This document shows positions 9,124-18,495 of a DNA stretch of 64,000 bases, piece after piece (the first letter of the stretch is position 1; the number at the start of each line of letters is the position of its first letter). Source of the stretch: Pseudogemmobacter faecipullorum (GTDB lineage: Bacteria; Pseudomonadota; Alphaproteobacteria; Rhodobacterales; Rhodobacteraceae). The translations under genes were made by a program, and so were the position numbers. The notes beneath the pieces are model-generated. The model searched no databases, was not told where the DNA came from, and saw nothing but the letters and a program-made list of their open reading frames with translations. Location: NCBI RefSeq assembly GCF_020539525.1, contig NZ_JACDXX010000003.1, positions 186,001 through 250,000 on the forward strand. The letters run 5' to 3'.

Positions 9124-10653
9124 ATGGAATACGGATTCACCACGGCCGCCTATGTTGTTTCGGCCGTTCTTCTGATCCTCTCGCTCGGCGGTCTGTCGGG
9201 CCAGGAAAGCGCGAAGCGCGCCGTCTGGTATGGCATTGTCGGCATGGGCCTGGCAGTGATTGCCACGCTGATCTCGAAAGACCTGACCCCTGGTTTCGCC
9301 GCCACCTCGCTGGCGCTGATCCTGGTGGGCGGGGCTATTGGCTGGGTCGTCGCGCAAAAAGTGCAGATGACCGAAATGCCGCAGCTGGTTGCCGCCATGC
9401 ATTCGCTGGTCGGTCTGGTCGCGGTTTTCGTCGGCTTTAACACCCATATCGAACTGGCGGGCCTGGCCGAATTTATCGGTCTGGCGCAGAACCCCGAAGC
9501 CCTGCTGGAGCTGGCCTTTGGTGCGGCTGCCTCGGGCGATAATGCGGCGCTGGCCAATCTTGAGCGCATGGCCTCGGGCGAAAACCTCTCGGCTTTCGCA
9601 CAGAAGCTGCTGCAGAAAACCCCGACCGAGATCAATATCCTGCGCGTTGAGACCTTCCTCGGCGTGTTCATCGGCGCGGTGACCTTCACCGGCTCGGTGA
9701 TTGCTTTCGGCAAGCTGGCGGGCAAGGTCGATGGCAAGGCAAAGAAACTGCCGGGCGGCCATCTGCTCAATGCCGCTGCGGCGCTGATCTCGCTGGTGAT
9801 GCTGGTGGTCTATCTGCAGACCGGTTCGGTCTGGCCGCTGGCGATCATGACCCTGGCCGCGCTCTTTATCGGCTATCACCTGATCATGGGCATCGGCGGC
9901 GCCGATATGCCGGTCGTGGTCTCGATGCTGAACAGCTATTCCGGCTGGGCGGCAGCGGCCATCGGCTTCTCGCTCGGCAATGACCTGCTGATCGTGGTCG
10001 GGGCGCTGGTCGGCTCTTCGGGTGCGATCCTGTCCTACATCATGTGTAAGGCAATGAACCGCTCCTTCATCTCGGTGATCCTCGGCGGCTTTGGTGGCAG
10101 CACCGGTCCGGCGATGGAAGTCACAGGCGAGCAGGTGGCGATTGATGCCGATGGCGTGGCCTCGGCGCTGAATGATGCTGACAGCATCATCATCGTGCCG
10201 GGCTATGGCATGGCGGTGGCTCAGGCGCAGCAATCGGTCAGCGAGCTGACCCGCAAGCTGCGCGCCAAAGGCAAGAATGTCCGCTTCGCGATCCACCCGG
10301 TCGCAGGCCGTCTGCCGGGCCATATGAATGTGCTGCTGGCCGAGGCCAAAGTGCCTTACGATATCGTGCTCGAGATGGATGAGATCAACGAAGACTTCCC
10401 GGAAACGGATGTCGTGATCATCATCGGCTCGAATGACATCGTGAACCCGGCCGCGCAGGAAGATCCGAACTCGCCCATCGCCGGTATGCCGGTGCTGGAA
10501 GTCTGGAAAGCGCGTCAGGTCTTCGTGTCGAAACGTGGTCAGGGCACCGGTTATTCGGGCATCGAGAACCCGCTGTTCTACAAAGACAATACCCGCATGT
10601 TCTATGGCGATGCGAAAAAGTCGGTGGATCAGCTGCTGCCGATGATCGACTGA
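9124..10653 (+). CDS. pntB: NAD(P) transhydrogenase subunit beta, with an inserted loop
   Basis: Membrane subunit of 509 residues carrying the remaining transmembrane helices and the NADP-binding domain III ([22 protein letters not shown]). His93 in [10 protein letters not shown] matches the proton-channel His91 of E. coli PntB, and the [17 protein letters not shown] motif is intact. It is about 45 residues longer than the E. coli protein; the extra sequence lies between residues about 107 and 155, an Ala/Leu/Glu-rich stretch between two helices. It forms an operon with pntA and ends at a strong terminator. Confidence 0.95.
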   Translation: MEYGFTTAAYVVSAVLLILSLGGLSGQESAKRAVWYGIVGMGLAVIATLISKDLTPGFAATSLALILVGGAIGWVVAQKVQMTEMPQLVAAMHSLVGLVAVFVGFNTHIELAGLAEFIGLAQNPEALLELAFGAAASGDNAALANLERMASGENLSAFAQKLLQKTPTEINILRVETFLGVFIGAVTFTGSVIAFGKLAGKVDGKAKKLPGGHLLNAAAALISLVMLVVYLQTGSVWPLAIMTLAALFIGYHLIMGIGGADMPVVVSMLNSYSGWAAAAIGFSLGNDLLIVVGALVGSSGAILSYIMCKAMNRSFISVILGGFGGSTGPAMEVTGEQVAIDADGVASALNDADSIIIVPGYGMAVAQAQQSVSELTRKLRAKGKNVRFAIHPVAGRLPGHMNVLLAEAKVPYDIVLEMDEINEDFPETDVVIIIGSNDIVNPAAQEDPNSPIAGMPVLEVWKARQVFVSKRGQGTGYSGIENPLFYKDNTRMFYGDAKKSVDQLLPMID

Positions 10654-10672
10654 GCCTCATGCACTGAGAAAG

Positions 10673-10706
10673 AAAAAGGCCGCGCTGCACAGCGCGGCCT
10701 TTTTTA
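10673..10706 (+). terminator. Rho-independent terminator after pntB
   Basis: Perfect stem AAGGCCGCGCT / AGCGCGGCCTT with a GCAC loop and a following T-run, about 20 bases after the pntB stop. Confidence 0.88.
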
Positions 10707-10716
10707 TGGTGAGAGG

Positions 10717-10762
10717 GCGGGGCGCTGCCCCGCACCCCGGGATATTTAAGGACAGATGAAAA
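10717..10762. repeat. intergenic repeat, copy 1 (GGGGCGCTGCCCC...GGGATATTT...GACAGATGAA)
   Basis: A GC palindrome (GGGGCGCTGCCCC-like) followed by CCCCGGGATATTT and GACAGATGAAA. The same ordered motif recurs at 62456-62503. Both copies sit between the 3' ends of two convergent genes. Confidence 0.6.
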
Positions 10763-10765
10763 GGT

Positions 10766-11899
10766 TCAGAGCGCTTTGCGCAGCACCTCTGTCAGCGTGC
10801 CGGCGCTCAGCGGCACCGGATTGCCCTTCATCGAGCTTGAGGCGGCGGAGGCTTCGGCGATGCTGGCAAGATCGGCCTCGCGGATGCCGTAGCTTGCCAG
10901 CCGGGGCAGGCCTGCGGCCCCGGCCCAGGCCGAGAGCTGCTCCGGGGCCTCAGCCTTTGCACAGCCGAGGGCATCGGCGAGGGTGGTGAACACCTCTTCC
11001 AGGCGCGGCGCGAACCTGGTGCCGGCGGTGGCGGCATAATTCGCGCGCAGAACCGGGCCGAGCAGCGCGCCGCAGATCGCGCCATGCGGTGCCGGGAAGC
11101 GCCCGCCGATCACCCCCGCCAGGCCATGCACCGCGCCAAGGCCGGCATTGGCCAGCGCAAGGCCGCCGGTCAGGCTGACATGGGCCATAGCGTCGCGCGC
11201 GGCCGGATCTTCGCGCTGCATCAGCGTGATCAGCGCCGGCAGGCCAGGGGAGAGTGCCGCGCGGGTGATCATCTCGCTATAGGGCGTCGCTTTCGCCGAA
11301 ATGAAGGGCTCGATGACCTGGGTGATCGCATCAAGGCCCGAGGCCAGGGTCACACCAGGCGGGCTGCCATCGGTCAGAGCCGGGTCGATGATCGCCACCC
11401 GGGCCAGCATCGCAGGATCCCTCAGCGAGACCTTGCGGCCATGTTCCGGCACGCCGATCACCGCGTTTTTCGTCACCTCGGCCCCGGTGCCCGCCGTGGT
11501 CGGCACCGCGATCCAGGGCAGAGGCGGGGCCGAGAGCGGCAGGCCTTTGCCCACCACTTCGAGATGATCCATCGCGCCGCCCGGCGCCGGGATCAGCGCC
11601 GCCAGCGCCTTGCCGAGATCGAGCGCGGCGCCGCCGCCGATGGAGAGTACCCAGTCCGGGCGATGCGCACGGGCTACGGCAATTCCGGCCTCCAGCTCAT
11701 CCAGAACCGGCTCCCCCGGGGCGGCGATACAAAGGATCTGGCAGTCCTGCAGCGCTTCGGTCAGCCAGGCGGCCCGGGAGGCGCTGGCACCATGGACGAT
11801 CACGCCGCGCGGCCCATAAGCGCGGGCCAGCGCGGGGGCCTTGATTGCCTCGCCCCGGCCAAAGAAAATCCGGGCCGGGGCTTCGATTGAATATTGCAT
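10766..11899 (-). CDS. iron-containing alcohol dehydrogenase (maleylacetate reductase-like)
   Basis: Group III dehydrogenase of 377 residues. Visible family features are the nucleotide-binding SIGGGAALDLGKA, the VPTTAGTGAEVT segment, and metal ligands in LASGLDAITQVIE, AVHGLAGVIGG and PAPHGAICGAL. Members oxidise or reduce small alcohols (glycerol, 1,3-propanediol, others) or reduce maleylacetate. It starts exactly where glpK ends, so it is the last gene of the glycerol operon, which suggests a polyol or related aldehyde as substrate. That link is inference; sequence alone does not separate glycerol dehydrogenase from maleylacetate reductase. Confidence 0.82.
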   Translation of the reverse strand: MQYSIEAPARIFFGRGEAIKAPALARAYGPRGVIVHGASASRAAWLTEALQDCQILCIAAPGEPVLDELEAGIAVARAHRPDWVLSIGGGAALDLGKALAALIPAPGGAMDHLEVVGKGLPLSAPPLPWIAVPTTAGTGAEVTKNAVIGVPEHGRKVSLRDPAMLARVAIIDPALTDGSPPGVTLASGLDAITQVIEPFISAKATPYSEMITRAALSPGLPALITLMQREDPAARDAMAHVSLTGGLALANAGLGAVHGLAGVIGGRFPAPHGAICGALLGPVLRANYAATAGTRFAPRLEEVFTTLADALGCAKAEAPEQLSAWAGAAGLPRLASYGIREADLASIAEASAASSSMKGNPVPLSAGTLTEVLRKAL

Positions 11900-13384
11900 T
11901 TAAAATTCCATACAGGCGTTGATGGCCTTGCCCCAGCGGGCATATTTCTCCGCCCGGATAGCATCGCTCATCTCAGGGGTGAAGCGGCGTTCCAGCGCCC
12001 AGGAACGGGCAAATTCCTCGGGCCCGCCGGTCAGCCCGGCCTGCATTCCGGCGAGGAAGGCCGCGCCAAGCGCCGTGGTCTCGGTCACCACCGGGCGGTC
12101 GACCGGCTGGCCGAGGATGTCTGAGAGAAACTGCATCGCCCAGTCCGAAGCCACCATACCGCCATCGACGCGCAGCACCCCTTCACCCCGCGCGCCCATA
12201 TCGGCGAGCATGGCTTCGAGCAGGTCACGGGTCTGATAGCCGACGCTTTCCAGCGCCGCGCGGGCGAATTCGGCAGGGCCGGAATTGCGCGTCAGGCCAA
12301 AGACCGCGCCGCGGCAATCGGGCCGCCAGTAGGGCGCGCCGAGCCCGGTAAAAGCGGGCACCAGGATCACGCCCTGGGCCTCTTCAGCCCTTTCGGCCAG
12401 CCCTTGGGTCTCCGAGGCCTGGCGGATGATCTGCAGCCCGTCGCGCAGCCATTGCACCACCGCGCCTGCGATGAAGATCGAGCCCTCCAGCGCATAGGTG
12501 GTTTCGCCCTTCAGCCGGTAGGCGATGGTCGAGAGCAGCCGGTTTTTCGAGGGGACAAATTCGCTGCCGGTGTTGAGCAGGGCAAAGCAGCCGGTGCCAT
12601 AGGTTGATTTCATCATACCGGGCTGGAAACAGGCCTGACCGATGGCGGCGGCATGCTGATCGCCCGCCACGCCCAGAATGGGGATCTCAACCCCGAACAG
12701 ATCGGCGCGGGTCATGCCAAACTGGTCAGCGCAGTCCTTCACCTCGGGCAGAACCGAGATCGGAATATCAAGCAGCCTGCACAGATCCGCATCCCATTCA
12801 TTGTCGCGGATATTATAGAGCATGGTGCGCGAGGCATTGGTGGCATCGGTCACATGGGAGCGTCCGCCGGTCAGGTTCCAGATCAGCCAGCTGTCGACGG
12901 TGCCAAAGGCCAGCTCGCCCTTTTCGGCCCGGGCTCGCGCGCCCTCGACATGATCGAGCAGATATTTCAGCTTGGTGCCGGAAAAATAGGGGTCAAGCAG
13001 CAATCCGGTGCGCTCGGAAATCATCGCCTCCTGGCCATCCGCGCGCAGCTTTTCGCAATGAGCGGCGGTGCGGCGGTCCTGCCAGACAATGGCATTATGC
13101 AAGGGCTGGCCGGTCCTGCGGTCCCAGAGCAGTACGGTCTCGCGCTGATTGGTGATGCCGATAGCGGCAATCTGGCGCGCATTGACCCCTGCTTTCTCGA
13201 TCGCCGCGCGGGCGGTGGCGGCGACCGAGGCCCAGAGATCGGCGGGGTCATGCTCGACCTGACCGGGCTGCGGGAAGATCTGCCGGAACTCCTCCTGGGC
13301 CGAGGCCACAGGTCTGAGCGCCGTATCAAACAGGATCGCGCGTGAGGAGGTGGTGCCCTGGTCAATGGCAAGGATGTAAGGCAT
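11900..13384 (-). CDS. glpK: glycerol kinase
   Basis: FGGY-family kinase of 494 residues that makes sn-glycerol 3-phosphate from glycerol and ATP. The N-terminal phosphate loop is [15 protein letters not shown], and the family signatures [31 protein letters not shown] and [12 protein letters not shown] are present. Length and start fit the family. It lies after the transporter genes and directly abuts the iron alcohol dehydrogenase. A stem-loop terminator between glpV and glpK may lower its transcription relative to the transporter. Confidence 0.97.
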   Translation of the reverse strand: MPYILAIDQGTTSSRAILFDTALRPVASAQEEFRQIFPQPGQVEHDPADLWASVAATARAAIEKAGVNARQIAAIGITNQRETVLLWDRRTGQPLHNAIVWQDRRTAAHCEKLRADGQEAMISERTGLLLDPYFSGTKLKYLLDHVEGARARAEKGELAFGTVDSWLIWNLTGGRSHVTDATNASRTMLYNIRDNEWDADLCRLLDIPISVLPEVKDCADQFGMTRADLFGVEIPILGVAGDQHAAAIGQACFQPGMMKSTYGTGCFALLNTGSEFVPSKNRLLSTIAYRLKGETTYALEGSIFIAGAVVQWLRDGLQIIRQASETQGLAERAEEAQGVILVPAFTGLGAPYWRPDCRGAVFGLTRNSGPAEFARAALESVGYQTRDLLEAMLADMGARGEGVLRVDGGMVASDWAMQFLSDILGQPVDRPVVTETTALGAAFLAGMQAGLTGGPEEFARSWALERRFTPEMSDAIRAEKYARWGKAINACMEF

Positions 13385-13462
13385 GCGGCCCGCTCCGGTT
13401 ATATGGCTTTGCTGCGGGGAGAGGGGCGGCGGCGGCCCCGGTCAGCAAGCCCAGGCTCTGAC

Positions 13463-13494
13463 AAAAAACTGCGGGCAGATTGCGCTGCCCGCAG
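13463..13494 (-). terminator. stem-loop with T-run between glpV and glpK
   Basis: Read on the minus strand, a perfect 10-bp stem CTGCGGGCAG / CTGCCCGCAG with a 6-base loop is followed by TTTTTT. It lies just after the glpV stop and before glpK, so it is either a terminator or a partial attenuator inside the operon that raises glpV over glpK. Confidence 0.75.
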
Positions 13495-13509
13495 CCACAG
13501 TTCAAAGGC

Positions 13510-15231
13510 TTATTGCCAGGATTTGATCAGCTCATCATAGCTGATGGTTTCCGGCGCCGGATCCTCATTCTCCAGTTTTGCCACCGGCGAACCCTCGGCA
13601 TCGAGCCATTCCTGGGGATCTTTCGGCTCGTTCAGTTTCGGGCCGATATCGCCCTGGACACCGGCGCGTTCCAGACGCTCCATCACCTTTTCCTGCTCGG
13701 CGCAAAGGGCATCAAGCGCTTCCTGCGGGGATTTTGCCCCCGACATGGCATCGCCGATATTCTGCCACCAGAGCTGGGCCAGTTTCGGATAATCCGGCAC
13801 GTTGGTGCCAGTGGGCGACCAGGCGATGCGGGCGGGCGAGCGGTAGAATTCGACCAGACCGCCCAGTTCCGGCGCACGTTTGGTGAAGCTGTCGTGGTTG
13901 ATCGAGCTCTGGCGCACGAAGGTCAGGCCGACATGCGATTTCTTCACATCGACGGTCTTCGAGCCGACGAACTGCGCATAGAGCCAGGCGGCGGCAGCGC
14001 GGTCATCGGGGGTCGATTTCATCAGCGTCCAGGAGCCCACATCCTGATAGCCAACCTTGGTGCCCTCAGACCAGTAGGCGCCATGCGGCGAGGGGGCCAT
14101 GCGCCATTTCGGCGTGCCATCCTCATTCATCACCGGGGTGCCGGGCTTGACCATATCGGCGGTGAAGGTGGTGTACCAGAACATCTGCTGGGCGACATTG
14201 CCCTGGGCGGGGACCGGACCTGCCTCACCAAAGGTCATGCCCATGGCTTCCGGCGGGGTGTACTTCTGCAGCCATTCAATGGCCTTGGTCACCGCATAGA
14301 CCGCCGCCGCATCATTGGTTGCGCCGCCCCGCGCCACGCAGGAGCCGACCGGACGCGAGTTTTCATCGACCCGGATGCCCCATTCATCGACCGGCAGACC
14401 ATTCGGCGTGCCCTTATCGCCGCCCCCGGCCATCGAGAACCAGGCATCGGTATAACGCCAGCCGAGGCTGGGGTCTTTCTTGCCATAATCCATATTGCCG
14501 TAAACGCCCGTGGCCGGCCCGCCCATATAGGACATATCGCGGCCGGTGAAGAATTCGGCAATATCCTCATAGGCCGACCAGTTCAGCGGCACGCCCAGAT
14601 CATAGCCATATTTCTCTTTGAAATCGGCCTGGGTTTTTGCGTCATTGAACCAGTCATAGCGGAACCAGTAGAGGTTGGCGAATTGCTGATCGGGCAGCTG
14701 ATAGAGCTGGCCATCGGGGGCGGTGGTGAAATCGGTGCCGATGTAATCTTTCAGATCCAGCGTCGGCGAGGTGGCATCCTTGCCCGCACCTTCCATCCAT
14801 TCGGTCAGCGAGCGCGCCTGCTTATAGCGCCAGTGGGTGCCGATCAGGTCGGAATCGTTGACATAGGCGTCATAGATATTCTCGCCCGACTGCATCTGGG
14901 TCTGCAGCTTCTCGACCACATCGCCCTCACCGATCAGATCATGGGTGATCTTGATGCCGGTGATGGCGGTGAAGGCCGGGGCCAGCACTTTGGATTCGTA
15001 TTCATGGGTGGTGATGGTCTCGGAGACCACTTTGATTTCCATGCCGGCATAGGGTTTGGCGGCATCGATATACCATTGCATCTCGGCTTCCTGCTCGGCG
15101 CGCGACAGCGAGGAGAGCTCACCGATCTCGGTGTCGAGGAATTTTTTCGCCGCCTCAATATCGGCGAAAGCCGGAGCACCCAGCGCGATCAGCGCCAGAG
15201 CCATAGCTGTGGTGGACAGTCCAGGTTTCAT
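13510..15231 (-). CDS. glpV: glycerol ABC transporter, periplasmic substrate-binding protein
   Basis: Binding protein of 573 residues with a signal peptide (MKPGLSTTAMALALIALG..., cleavage near PAFA-DI). It is of the large carbohydrate-type solute-binding class used by the GlpSTPQ-type glycerol importer described in rhizobia. Assignment to glycerol rests on the unbroken operon with glpD, two ATPases, two permeases, a DUF2160 protein and glpK, in the same order as that system. The start has GGAGG 6 bases upstream. A hairpin with a T-run follows the gene. Confidence 0.9.
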   Translation of the reverse strand: MKPGLSTTAMALALIALGAPAFADIEAAKKFLDTEIGELSSLSRAEQEAEMQWYIDAAKPYAGMEIKVVSETITTHEYESKVLAPAFTAITGIKITHDLIGEGDVVEKLQTQMQSGENIYDAYVNDSDLIGTHWRYKQARSLTEWMEGAGKDATSPTLDLKDYIGTDFTTAPDGQLYQLPDQQFANLYWFRYDWFNDAKTQADFKEKYGYDLGVPLNWSAYEDIAEFFTGRDMSYMGGPATGVYGNMDYGKKDPSLGWRYTDAWFSMAGGGDKGTPNGLPVDEWGIRVDENSRPVGSCVARGGATNDAAAVYAVTKAIEWLQKYTPPEAMGMTFGEAGPVPAQGNVAQQMFWYTTFTADMVKPGTPVMNEDGTPKWRMAPSPHGAYWSEGTKVGYQDVGSWTLMKSTPDDRAAAAWLYAQFVGSKTVDVKKSHVGLTFVRQSSINHDSFTKRAPELGGLVEFYRSPARIAWSPTGTNVPDYPKLAQLWWQNIGDAMSGAKSPQEALDALCAEQEKVMERLERAGVQGDIGPKLNEPKDPQEWLDAEGSPVAKLENEDPAPETISYDELIKSWQ

Positions 15232-15328
15232 TCAATCCTCCCATGGATTCAGATCTTATGGTTGGTGGTGTCACCCCGTCCTCGCCCGGGAGATCTCCTC
15301 CCCCCGTGCGGGCCGGGTTTCGTGCTGT

Positions 15329-15730
<402 letters not shown>

Positions 15731-15741
15731 ATCCGGCCCCC

Positions 15742-16548
15742 TCAGACCCGCCCGAGGGCAAAGCCCTTGGCGATGTGATTGCGCACAAACCAGATCACCA
15801 GCGCGCCGGGGATCAGGGTCAGCATCCCGGCCGCCGCCAGCACGCCCCAGTCCATGCCCGAGGCCGAGACGGTGCGGGTCATGATCGCGGCAATCGGCTT
15901 GGCATCAGTGGTGGTCAGGGTGCGCGACAAAAGCAGCTCGACCCAGGAGAACATGAAGCAGAAGAAGGCGGCGACCCCGATGCCATTGGCAATCAGCGGC
16001 ATGAAGATGCGCAGGAAGAAGCGCGGGAAGGAATAGCCGTCGATATAGGCGGTCTCGTCGATCTCTTTCGGCACGCCGCGCATGAAGCCCTCAAGGATCC
16101 AGACCGCCAGCGGCACATTGAACAGGCAATGCGCCAAAGCCACCGCAATATGGGTATCGATCAGATTCATCGCCGAATAGAGCTGGAAGAAGGGCAGGGC
16201 GAAAACCGCAGGCGGTGCCATCCGGTTGGTCAGCAGCCAGAAGAACAGATGCTTATCGCCCAGAAAACGGTAGCGCGAGAAAGCATAGGCGGCGGGCAGA
16301 GCCACGGCGATCGAGATCACCGTATTCATCACCACATAGATCAGCGAATTCACATAGCCCATATACCAGCTCGGATCGCCGAGAATGGTCGCATAATTGC
16401 GCAGGGTCAGATCGCGCGGCCAGAGCGAGAAGCTGCCGGTGATCTCGGCATTGGTCTTCAGGCTCATATTCAGCAGCCAGTAGATCGGCACCAGCAGGAA
16501 CAGAAGGTAAAGGGTCATCACGACCGCCGAGGATTTCATCCGCATCAT
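15742..16548 (-). CDS. glpQ: glycerol ABC transporter permease
   Basis: Inner-membrane permease of 268 residues with six predicted helices and the coupling-helix motif EIDETAYIDGYSFPRFFLRI (the EAA loop that docks on the ATPase) at about residues 160-180. It belongs to the carbohydrate uptake class 1 permeases of the MalG type. It overlaps the upstream permease gene by 4 bases (ATGA), a sign of translational coupling and a paired heterodimer. Confidence 0.9.
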   Translation of the reverse strand: MMRMKSSAVVMTLYLLFLLVPIYWLLNMSLKTNAEITGSFSLWPRDLTLRNYATILGDPSWYMGYVNSLIYVVMNTVISIAVALPAAYAFSRYRFLGDKHLFFWLLTNRMAPPAVFALPFFQLYSAMNLIDTHIAVALAHCLFNVPLAVWILEGFMRGVPKEIDETAYIDGYSFPRFFLRIFMPLIANGIGVAAFFCFMFSWVELLLSRTLTTTDAKPIAAIMTRTVSASGMDWGVLAAAGMLTLIPGALVIWFVRNHIAKGFALGRV

Positions 16549-17420
16549 TTCACCTCATCGCGGTCGAGACTGGTCATGACAGTGTAGAACACCCAGGAGA
16601 TCAGCAGGATCACCAGGAAATACATCAGCGAGAAGGCGGCAGCGGGCCCGAGATCGAATTGTCCAGTGGCCATTTTCGCCAGATCGATTGACAGGAAAGT
16701 GGTCGCATTGCCCGGGCCACCGCCGGTGACGACGAAGGGCTCGGTATAGATCATGAAACTGTCCATGAAGCGCAAAAGCACCGCGATCAGCAGCACGCCC
16801 TTCATCTTGGGCAGCTCGATATAGCGAAACACCGCCCAGCGGCTGGCCTGGTCGATCTTCGCGGCCTGATAATAGGCCTGGGGGATCGATTGCAGCCCGG
16901 CAAAGCACAAAAGCGCCACCAGCGAGGTCCAGTGCCAGACATCCATCACGATGACGGTGATCCAGGCATCGAGCGGATCGGCGACATAATTGTAATCAAT
17001 GCCAATCGCGGCAAGGCCACGGCCCAGCAGGCCGATATCGACCCGGCCAAAGATCTGCCAGATCGTGCCGACCACGTTAAAGGGGATCAGCAGCGGCAAA
17101 GCCATCAGCACAAGGCAGAGCGAGGACCAGAAGCCTTTGTTTTTCGGCATATTCAGCGCGATGAACACGCCCAGAGGCACCTCGATCGCCAGGATGATCG
17201 CCGAGAACATCACCTGCCGCCCCAAAGCGCCATGCAGGCGCTCGGAATGGATCATCTCGTCAAACCATTCCAGCCCGGCCCAGAAGAACTGGTTATTGCC
17301 GAACGTATCGTTGAAAGCATAGTTCACCACCGTCATCAGCGGGATCACCGCCGAGATGGCGACCAGCACCAGAACCGGGAGAACGAGGAACCAGGCCTTA
17401 TTATTCCAGGGGTTTTCCAT
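16545..17420 (-). CDS. glpP: glycerol ABC transporter permease
   Basis: Second permease, 291 residues, MalF-like. A short cytoplasmic N-terminus (MENPWNNKAW) precedes the first helix, and the EAA loop (SIPQAYYQAAKIDQASRW) sits at about residues 180-197. It lies 3 bases after the ATPase gene and overlaps glpQ by 4 bases. With GlpQ it would form the glycerol channel across the inner membrane. Confidence 0.9.
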   Translation of the reverse strand: MENPWNNKAWFLVLPVLVLVAISAVIPLMTVVNYAFNDTFGNNQFFWAGLEWFDEMIHSERLHGALGRQVMFSAIILAIEVPLGVFIALNMPKNKGFWSSLCLVLMALPLLIPFNVVGTIWQIFGRVDIGLLGRGLAAIGIDYNYVADPLDAWITVIVMDVWHWTSLVALLCFAGLQSIPQAYYQAAKIDQASRWAVFRYIELPKMKGVLLIAVLLRFMDSFMIYTEPFVVTGGGPGNATTFLSIDLAKMATGQFDLGPAAAFSLMYFLVILLISWVFYTVMTSLDRDEVK

Positions 17421-17423
17421 CGC

Positions 17424-18494
17424 TTAAACTCCTGTCGGCGCGAGGCGCCAGTCATCGGCATAGACATTGATCCGGCCCGGCTCGAAGCGCAGCTTCGGCT
17501 GATCGGGCAGGGCTTCGCCCTCATGCAAAATGGCATTGACCGGATGGCCCGCGACCTGACCGCGCAGAATGCGGTGGCGGCCGATATCCTCAACCCGGGT
17601 GACGCTGAGCGCCAGGCCCTCGGGCGCGAGGCGGACATATTCGGGCCGGATGCCGATCTGCAGCCGGCCCGGGGGAATGCCATAATCGGCGCCAAGCTCC
17701 AGGCTCTGATCGCCGATCCGGGCCTGATTGCCGCGCACCTCGGCCGGGAAAAGGTTCATCCCCGGCGAGCCGATGAAATAGCCGACAAAGGTATGGGCCG
17801 GGGTCTCGAACAGCTCTTCCGGCGTGCCCATCTGCACCACCCGGCCCTCATGCATGACCACCACCTTATCGGCAAAGGTCAGCGCCTCGGTCTGGTCATG
17901 GGTGACATAGATCATGGTATGGCCGAACTGGCGGTGCAGCTGTTTGAGCTGGGTGCGCAGCTCCCATTTCATATGCGGATCGATCACCGTCAGCGGCTCG
18001 TCAAACAAGATGGCATTGACATCCTCGCGCACCATGCCCCGGCCGAGCGAGATCTTTTGCTTGGCATCGGCAGTCAGCCCGCGTGCCTTGCGTTTCAGCA
18101 TATGCTCCATGCCGATCATCTGACCGATTTTCTGAACGCGATCCGTGATATAGCCTGCGTCCTTGCCACGGTTTCGCAGCGGGAAAGCCAGGTTTTCGGC
18201 CACGGTCATCGTGTCATAGACCACCGGGAACTGGAACACCTGGGCGATATTGCGATCAGCCGTATCGGCCCTGGTGACATCGCGGTCGCCAAACAGCACC
18301 CGGCCATGCGAGGGGGTGACAAGGCCCGAAATGATATTGAGCAGCGTGGTCTTGCCGCAGCCCGAGGCCCCGAGCAGCGCATAGGCGCCGCCATCCTGCC
18401 AGATATGGGTCATCTGCTTGAGCGCGTAATCCGCGTCACCCGTTGGATTCTGGTGATAGGAATGTGCAAGATTTTCCAGCGTTATCATTGCCAT
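17424..18494 (-). CDS. glpT: glycerol ABC transporter ATPase with altered signature motif
   Basis: ATPase of 356 residues with a C-terminal regulatory (MOI/TOBE-like) domain. Walker A is GASGCGKT (42-49), Walker B ends in Asp165-Glu166, and the switch His199 is present (YVTHDQ). The ABC signature, normally LSGGQ, reads LTADAKQ (140-146). I chose the ATG at 18494, one base after the glpS stop, with GAGAGGA upstream; a longer reading frame starting at 18662 would overlap glpS and lacks family similarity. It pairs with GlpS, whose defects are complementary. Confidence 0.9.
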   Translation of the reverse strand: MAMITLENLAHSYHQNPTGDADYALKQMTHIWQDGGAYALLGASGCGKTTLLNIISGLVTPSHGRVLFGDRDVTRADTADRNIAQVFQFPVVYDTMTVAENLAFPLRNRGKDAGYITDRVQKIGQMIGMEHMLKRKARGLTADAKQKISLGRGMVREDVNAILFDEPLTVIDPHMKWELRTQLKQLHRQFGHTMIYVTHDQTEALTFADKVVVMHEGRVVQMGTPEELFETPAHTFVGYFIGSPGMNLFPAEVRGNQARIGDQSLELGADYGIPPGRLQIGIRPEYVRLAPEGLALSVTRVEDIGRHRILRGQVAGHPVNAILHEGEALPDQPKLRFEPGRINVYADDWRLAPTGV

Positions 18495-18495
18495 A

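Noticed and set aside
9400-9420. Loss of the PntB proton-channel histidine
   Set aside because: A first alignment at the inserted loop suggested it, but the equivalent His lies earlier, in [10 protein letters not shown], and is present.
7450-10323. A 957-codon open frame antisense to pntA-pntB
   Set aside because: It mirrors two strongly conserved genes. Long antisense frames are expected at this GC content, and the translation is His/Arg/Gln-rich with no recognisable domain.
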